The notes below the pieces were generated by a model. It was given only the letters and a program-made list of their open reading frames with translations, was not told the origin of the DNA and did not search any database. Shown here piece after piece: positions 59,751 through 64,000 of a DNA stretch of 64,000 nucleotides. The stretch spans positions 1-64,000 of the forward strand of contig CAYPCN010000004.1 of the NCBI GenBank assembly GCA_964409235.1. The letters are read 5' to 3'. Every line of letters begins with the position of its first letter. The first letter of the stretch is position 1. Made by a program: the position numbers and the translations under genes. This DNA comes from CAINFV01 sp964409235 (GTDB taxonomy: Bacteria > Chlamydiota > Chlamydiia > Chlamydiales > FEN-1388).

Positions 59751-61799
59751 ATGACTCCTAATGAGATAGACGGAAAGCTCTTGTATGCACTCGGTCACGA
59801 CAGTTTTAGGGATTTGCATCCCACAACTCTGTGGGGGTGGCGAAAGATTCAGGTGTGGAGAGGGAAGAATTTTGAGATCAAGGATTCTTCTGGAAAACCT
59901 CACTCAATTGACAAAGACGCCTTTATTCAATGCTTCTTGAAGACTCTCACATCAACATCACAAACTAGCGACGCTGTGTCAGCGATCATCGACAGCATCT
60001 CTCAAGAACCCTTGCTTGAGTTTGACGCGTTTGTGAAGAAGGTCCGGGAGCAGGTCAATACGGAAAGGCCATCATCTGCACATGCGGCACCTCCTCCCAA
60101 AAGCTCGAGAGAGAGTGGGCTTGTGCTTGAGATCGAAGCGTTTATGAAGAAGGTCCGTGAACAGCTCAACGCGCTACATCTTCCCAAAAGCTCGAGAAAG
60201 ACAAAGGTTCTTCAACTACTTTCTCCAAAACACCTATATCGGGCCCTTACATCCCGAACTCGTTCTCGTCCTGAAGCGCTAAGTCCGGCAACGGAGGAGC
60301 CTGCCAGAAGTCGTGCCACCGATCTCTCTGAAAGGTATACCTCGCTCTTCGCACGATATACAAAACTCAAAGAAGTAACCAACGATTCCCGATTCCACCT
60401 GTCGATCAATCAGGAGCTCTCATCCGCCCATGATTTGCTACAAGCGTTGGTAGGCTCTGCATCTCCTCCTACAGACGATCTCGAGCAGGCATGTAACACA
60501 CTGTCCCGTCTCCTCGACGAAACCGAGAAACACTTTGCCGAAGCGCTTGCTCAGTTTGATAAGGCCTCCACTCATATATCTCGGGCTATGGCGTCCATCC
60601 TCGAAATAGAGAATACTGAAGCTCTTCTCCAAAAAATCGATGCTCTTCTTCACTTCATCGAGACGACTATCGCCCCGATTCAGCTACCGTTCGCTGAGAC
60701 GAAGCAACAACTACAGACGCTACGTGCTGTTGCTGACGCAGCATTAGCCATGGCAAAGCAAGCGGCGAACTATCTCTCGTCATATACACCAGGACAAAAA
60801 GCCGATCTCTCTGCCCTTCGCTCTGCACAAGAACTCTTCCTAACAGCACGAAAAAAGACGGATCTCCATCCCCACGTCGGACAGAAGGAATTGGCATTTG
60901 TGGAATGCGTCGAAACCCTTGATACGCTCAATAGATTTCACGCTGATAGTTATGGGGTATGGTGGTTCACCACTGGCATCTGGATAGATCCTACGTCTCA
61001 CAAAATGACTACCGGATGGGCTGTCCGCCAAGACACCAGCGGAATTGCGACTGCCTTGGCCAGGGCGCAAAAAGCCTTGACACCATATCTTGCAACGCTT
61101 TCTCCAAGCATAGGCCCAAAACTCATTACGACTCTTCAATACCTCCAGTCTGCGTATCGTGCAGCATACTATCCAGAGATCGGCCGTGCTACGGCAGCGT
61201 GGATAGCGGAAATCCAACATTCTGAACGGGCGGCGCCTGCTCTTGCTACGCAGATGCTTCCAGATGGTGAGCAGGCAGAGCCTGTCCTTTCTCCGCTCAT
61301 ACCTCCAGCTCCTGACCGTGCCACAGGCACAGCGGCCAAGAGCACGCCTCAACCGCGCCAAGAGATGCCAATCACATTTGAGGCATTGCAAGCAGATACA
61401 TGTCTTGAATCTCAAGGAAATCTTCTCGACCTGATCCAGCAAGCGACTACAACCATTCCGGAAGGAGAGAGAAACTCCTCCCCTCTCTACATTCTCTATG
61501 TCTTGATGCAGCAAGAAATGGTCATCGCGCAACAGAAAACTCGTGAACAGTTTCAGGAACAAGTTGCGCAGCACTTGAATATCTTGATGACGGGGACCTG
61601 GTTTAGCAAGGCTCGCCTCTTTGCGAGTTTTCCATCACAAGTCCGAGGCGTTCTTTCGCCATTTCGCCCTTCTCTCTCACAAGTAACGGAAGAGCTAGGG
61701 CATATTTCTCACTCCGTCATCGATCGACTCAGCAAAGATGCTTTTGAGCATTTCTCAAAATCACTTGACATACCCGGCTCTACAACGCAATCGGGATAG
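59751..61799 (+). CDS. Large accessory protein with internal duplication
   Basis: A 682-residue protein of unknown family, starting directly after the acpS stop with no strong ribosome site. The N-terminal 65 residues look folded (TTLWGWRKIQVWRGKNFEI). Residues about 87-150 contain a duplicated unit: EFDAFVKKVREQVN...PKSSRES and EIEAFMKKVREQLN...PKSSRKT. The remainder is mostly helical with Ala/Leu heptads (LLQKIDALLHFIETTIAPIQL, LRAVADAALAMAKQAANYL), then a Pro-rich linker (APDRATGTAAKSTPQPRQE). No signal peptide or membrane helix. Its 3' end overlaps the opposing 61780 gene by 20 bp. Effector-like by location and architecture only. Confidence 0.65.
   Translation: MTPNEIDGKLLYALGHDSFRDLHPTTLWGWRKIQVWRGKNFEIKDSSGKPHSIDKDAFIQCFLKTLTSTSQTSDAVSAIIDSISQEPLLEFDAFVKKVREQVNTERPSSAHAAPPPKSSRESGLVLEIEAFMKKVREQLNALHLPKSSRKTKVLQLLSPKHLYRALTSRTRSRPEALSPATEEPARSRATDLSERYTSLFARYTKLKEVTNDSRFHLSINQELSSAHDLLQALVGSASPPTDDLEQACNTLSRLLDETEKHFAEALAQFDKASTHISRAMASILEIENTEALLQKIDALLHFIETTIAPIQLPFAETKQQLQTLRAVADAALAMAKQAANYLSSYTPGQKADLSALRSAQELFLTARKKTDLHPHVGQKELAFVECVETLDTLNRFHADSYGVWWFTTGIWIDPTSHKMTTGWAVRQDTSGIATALARAQKALTPYLATLSPSIGPKLITTLQYLQSAYRAAYYPEIGRATAAWIAEIQHSERAAPALATQMLPDGEQAEPVLSPLIPPAPDRATGTAAKSTPQPRQEMPITFEALQADTCLESQGNLLDLIQQATTTIPEGERNSSPLYILYVLMQQEMVIAQQKTREQFQEQVAQHLNILMTGTWFSKARLFASFPSQVRGVLSPFRPSLSQVTEELGHISHSVIDRLSKDAFEHFSKSLDIPGSTTQSG
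60013..60202 (+). repeat. Tandem duplication inside the 59751 gene
   Basis: Copy one begins at 60013 and copy two at 60124; GAAGAAGGTCCG and CCCAAAAGCTCGAGA recur in both at matching places, showing DNA-level duplication of a roughly 105-bp unit with an indel in the spacer. Confidence 0.75.
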
Positions 61800-62574
61800 A
61801 AACGCTTCCTTGAATGGATGTCGCCCGTTGTAGGCCGCTCTTCGCCAACATTCGATGGATATACGATACTCGTGCTTCGATACCGCTATCCCATCGGTAC
61901 GCATAACTTGCTGTCATGGTATGGACACGCATCGGTACTGTGGCCATTCCTCGAAATGAGGATCGTCCCGAGCCGAAAGTGCGCAGGTGTTGATATGCCA
62001 TTCGGACAAAATGTCGTTGCTTCATCACGTGCTGTATGCCGAATTCCCCACTCATAAACCGAGCTTTCGATGATCCTACGCCTCCGAAGAGGAAGGCAAA
62101 CGCTTGCGTATAGCTCTCCTTTCGATTCATAAGATGGCGACCAATGCCGATTCCGAGGTCAATGACGTTTTTCGCCATCTCAAAATACACGGGAGCCTGA
62201 CTTCGCGCACGACCCGCAACAGAAGCATCTGCGATCACCATCACGGCAAGAGGCGCATATTCGAGGTCAGAACAGATTTGCCGTGCGGCACGGACCGACA
62301 GCTTTCTTGTAGGCAGTGATCTCCCCTGGATCCCAACGTCGAACTCCCAGTCCGGTAGGAACGACGAGCTGACGTACACCATCCCTTCCGCTCGATGGGA
62401 GGGAGAGTGATCCCATCGTTCTCCCCGTCGATGTATCGAATACCGCTGTAGAGAGGCTGCAGCGCGTGTTTCGAGGAAGCTCTTTGTCCATGGTACAGCC
62501 TCGATCTGAGGGGCAGCCTCAGCATACGTCGCAATAGCAATGGCGGCAGCGCAAGAACAGCAAAAGCTCTTCAT
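61780..62574 (-). CDS. Putative outer-membrane beta-barrel protein
   Basis: A 264-residue protein with a signal peptide (MKSFCCSCAAAIAIATYAEA) and AGAGG 6 nt upstream. The mature part has alternating hydrophobic strands with aromatic girdles: YVSSSFLPDWEFDVGIQG, APVYFEMAKNVIDLGIGIGRHL, SYTQAFAFLFGGVG, ARFMSGEFGIQHVMK, TMTASYAYRWDSGIEARVSYIH and the final SIQGSVSIPIAL. This suggests an 8-12 strand barrel. No known family recognised. Lies directly downstream of trxB (16 bp) on the same strand, probably co-transcribed. Confidence 0.65.
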   Translation of the reverse strand: MKSFCCSCAAAIAIATYAEAAPQIEAVPWTKSFLETRAAASLQRYSIHRRGERWDHSPSHRAEGMVYVSSSFLPDWEFDVGIQGRSLPTRKLSVRAARQICSDLEYAPLAVMVIADASVAGRARSQAPVYFEMAKNVIDLGIGIGRHLMNRKESYTQAFAFLFGGVGSSKARFMSGEFGIQHVMKQRHFVRMAYQHLRTFGSGRSSFRGMATVPMRVHTMTASYAYRWDSGIEARVSYIHRMLAKSGLQRATSIQGSVSIPIAL

Positions 62575-62590
62575 CCTCGACCTCTGAATT

Positions 62591-63559
62591 CTACTTTGGC
62601 AGGCTTTCGATCGCCGCTAATTCTCTCTCTATTTCCAATGCGGCCATGCATCCACTACCTGCTGCTGTAACTGCTTGACGATACACGTGATCTTGCACGT
62701 CGCCAGCGGCATATATGCCCGCTATCGATGTTCGGCATGACCCAGGAGCCACCTTGATATAGCCATTCTGGTCCACGTCGACTTGATTCTGTAAAAATCC
62801 TGAATTGGGAGTATGCCCCACAGCAAAAAACAGCCCTGCTGCAGGACGAGTTTCGAGAGCGCCCGTTTTGACATTCTTGATGGTGATAGACCTCATCAAC
62901 GAATCTCCGGTAACCTCTTCTACAATGCTGTCCCACAGCACTGTGATCTTTGGATGGCGAAGTGCTCGATCCGCCATGATCTTTGACGCCCGCAAGGTAT
63001 CGCGACGGTGGATGATGAAGACCCGTGCTGCATACCTCGTTAAGTAGAGAGATTCTTCCATTGCTGAGTCGCCGCCGCCAATCACGTACACATCTTTATT
63101 GCGAAAGATGGGCAACGCTCCATCACACACGGCGCACGCACTCACCCCCTTTTGCCAAAACTCCCCTTCTCGTGTGCCTTTAATATCAAGGCGCTTGGCC
63201 ATGGCACCAGTGGCAACGATGACAGCATGGGCCAGTACTTCGCGAGAAGAGCTCGCCACTAGAAAAGGGCGCTTGGAACAATCAATGCTCTGCACATCTT
63301 CTGAGATGACTTCTGTGCCAAATCGCTCAGCCTGTTGGCGCATCTTCGCCATTAAATCCGGTCCGCTCACTGCTTCTGGAAAGCCTGGAAAGTTTTCCAC
63401 GTCGGTCGTTGTCATCAACTGACCTCCGGCCACACCCGACAGAAACCCTTCAAAAAGAAGGGGCCGCAGCATGGCCCGTGCTGCGTAGATTGCCGCCGTA
63501 TATCCCGCTGGGCCAGAGCCGATAACGACCACTTTTCGTTCTTCTATATTGCGTTCCAT
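62591..63559 (-). CDS. trxB: Thioredoxin-disulfide reductase
   Basis: FAD/NADPH flavoenzyme reducing thioredoxin, 322 residues. ATG 63559 has GGGAG about 7 nt upstream; a longer frame to 63580 is possible. FAD motif VVVIGSGPAGYTAAIYAARA, GGQL.TTTDVENFPGF, redox pair SACAVCDGA (Cys142, Cys145), NADPH motif VYVIGGGDSAMEE, and the C-terminal IAGIYAAGDVQDHVYRQAVTAAGSGCMAA. Its 5' end overlaps the upstream kinase frame by about 110 bp. Confidence 0.94.
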   Translation of the reverse strand: MERNIEERKVVVIGSGPAGYTAAIYAARAMLRPLLFEGFLSGVAGGQLMTTTDVENFPGFPEAVSGPDLMAKMRQQAERFGTEVISEDVQSIDCSKRPFLVASSSREVLAHAVIVATGAMAKRLDIKGTREGEFWQKGVSACAVCDGALPIFRNKDVYVIGGGDSAMEESLYLTRYAARVFIIHRRDTLRASKIMADRALRHPKITVLWDSIVEEVTGDSLMRSITIKNVKTGALETRPAAGLFFAVGHTPNSGFLQNQVDVDQNGYIKVAPGSCRTSIAGIYAAGDVQDHVYRQAVTAAGSGCMAALEIERELAAIESLPK

Positions 63560-64000
63560 GTTTCTCTCCCGTGTGAACATACGACAATACTCGCTTCAGT
63601 GGTAATCGTCGACTGACATCGTAATGGACCATCCGAAAAACAGCGATCTGAAGGCGTTCATAGGCCGACAAATTCTCTCCGGCACCTTCCTTACGAAGCA
63701 GATGGCCGATGCGATGTTCTTCGGCCTCATGATACATGCGCACAATGGCCTCGAAAAACGCCTTCCTCTGCGAATATTGGTAGGTGGACATGGCGCGGAT
63801 ATCAAACATCGAGGCCCAGGGAGGAATCTCCCCCCACAGGAGATGGTAAAAATTACACCCAAGAGCATAGGAATCTACAAGGTAACGGTTGATCTTTGCG
63901 TACGAACGCAGTAACGCCTCGGGCGGATTGCGCGTCTTTGGAACCTGTGGAACGTCAGAGCTACGCGTCTTCGATACCGACAGTGTCTTGCCAAAGTCGG
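63450..64000 (-). CDS. Protein kinase C-lobe, truncated by the window edge
   Basis: The frame is open from the right edge to TGA 63450. It begins at DFGKTLSV, i.e. the Mg-binding DFG loop, then RNPPEALL in the APE position and LVDSYALGCNFYHLLWGEIPPW, the Asp-containing alpha-F helix and following segment, in the correct kinase order. Helices FFEAIVRMYHEAEEHRIGHLL and LSAYERLQIAVFRMVHYD continue the C-lobe. The APE residue set and short C-lobe suggest a divergent Hanks-type Ser/Thr kinase. The N-lobe lies outside the window. The frame overlaps trxB by 110 bp on the same strand, which is unusual. Confidence 0.6.
   Translation of the reverse strand, partial: DFGKTLSVSKTRSSDVPQVPKTRNPPEALLRSYAKINRYLVDSYALGCNFYHLLWGEIPPWASMFDIRAMSTYQYSQRKAFFEAIVRMYHEAEEHRIGHLLRKEGAGENLSAYERLQIAVFRMVHYDVSRRLPLKRVLSYVHTGEKHGTQYRRTKSGRYRLWPSGIYGGNLRSTGHAAAPSF

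Noticed and set aside
63804..63840. Possible frameshift in the kinase fragment at a G-run
   Set aside because: On recounting, the six-base run keeps LLWGEIPPW in one frame, so no lesion is needed.
1..64000. tRNA genes, CRISPR arrays, intact insertion sequences
   Set aside because: No T-arm/acceptor patterns, regularly spaced repeats or transposase motifs were seen on either strand.

Overview
The window most likely comes from a chlamydia-like bacterium, that is, Chlamydiota outside the family Chlamydiaceae. The evidence is gene content and order. It carries bamA-skp-lpxD, kdsB-pyrG-ruvX, acpS close to trxB, rnr, glgX, a coiled-coil C4 zinc-ribbon protein like chlamydial CT398 followed directly by rnpB, and small RRM and PIN/TRAM proteins. 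It also has things Chlamydiaceae lack, notably a full potABCD operon and many large lineage-specific proteins. Base composition looks close to 50% G+C by eye. I name no genus.

Layout. 0.2-1.8 kb: a three-gene metabolic/stress operon. 1.8-3.1 kb: decayed DNA with an AbiEi-like antitoxin remnant and a strong hairpin. 3.2-8.1 kb (minus): potABCD followed by an unknown secreted protein. 8.3-11.7 kb: a small NPGNL-domain protein and a 902-residue lipase-like protein. 11.6-17.7 kb (minus): hemW with a coiled-coil partner, and rnr with three tandem DUF502 membrane proteins. 17.9-30.4 kb: an accessory block with two Pro-rich paralogues, a class II HDAC homologue, two papain-like-protease-candidate paralogues and a 1656-residue helical protein. 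30.4-32.0 kb: corA and queH. 32.0-34.4 kb (minus): two BTB-like paralogues. 34.5-37.5 kb: an AsmA-like protein. 37.6-42.4 kb: RRM protein, zinc-ribbon protein, rnpB, a DnaQ-like exonuclease, a small protein with degron-like motifs, and RNase Z. 42.4-46.5 kb (minus): lpxD, skp, bamA. 46.8-53.1 kb: kdsB, pyrG, ruvX, a glycosyltransferase, a DUF3604 protein, ferredoxin. 53.1-64 kb: glgX, a bilobed membrane protein with a chaperone-like partner, PIN/TRAM, acpS, two accessory genes, trxB, and the C-lobe of a protein kinase cut by the window edge.

How the genes fit together. The housekeeping part covers outer-membrane biogenesis (BamA, Skp, LpxD, KdsB, AsmA-like), RNA processing (RNase P RNA, RNase R, RNase Z, QueH) and uptake of host polyamines and Mg2+. 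The accessory genes look like host-interaction factors: BTB-like, HDAC-like, kinase, lipase-like, papain-like candidates and bilobed hydrophobic proteins. Several occur as tandem duplicates.

The least expected signals are three. First, a short coding DNA block is shared almost identically by a 117-residue protein (8.5 kb) and the 1656-residue protein (27 kb). Second, a dispersed ~33-bp intergenic repeat lies upstream of three accessory transcription units. Third, two adjacent paralogues have a conserved His...Cys arrangement that suggests a permuted papain-like fold. Family assignments rest on motifs read by eye; no database search was run.
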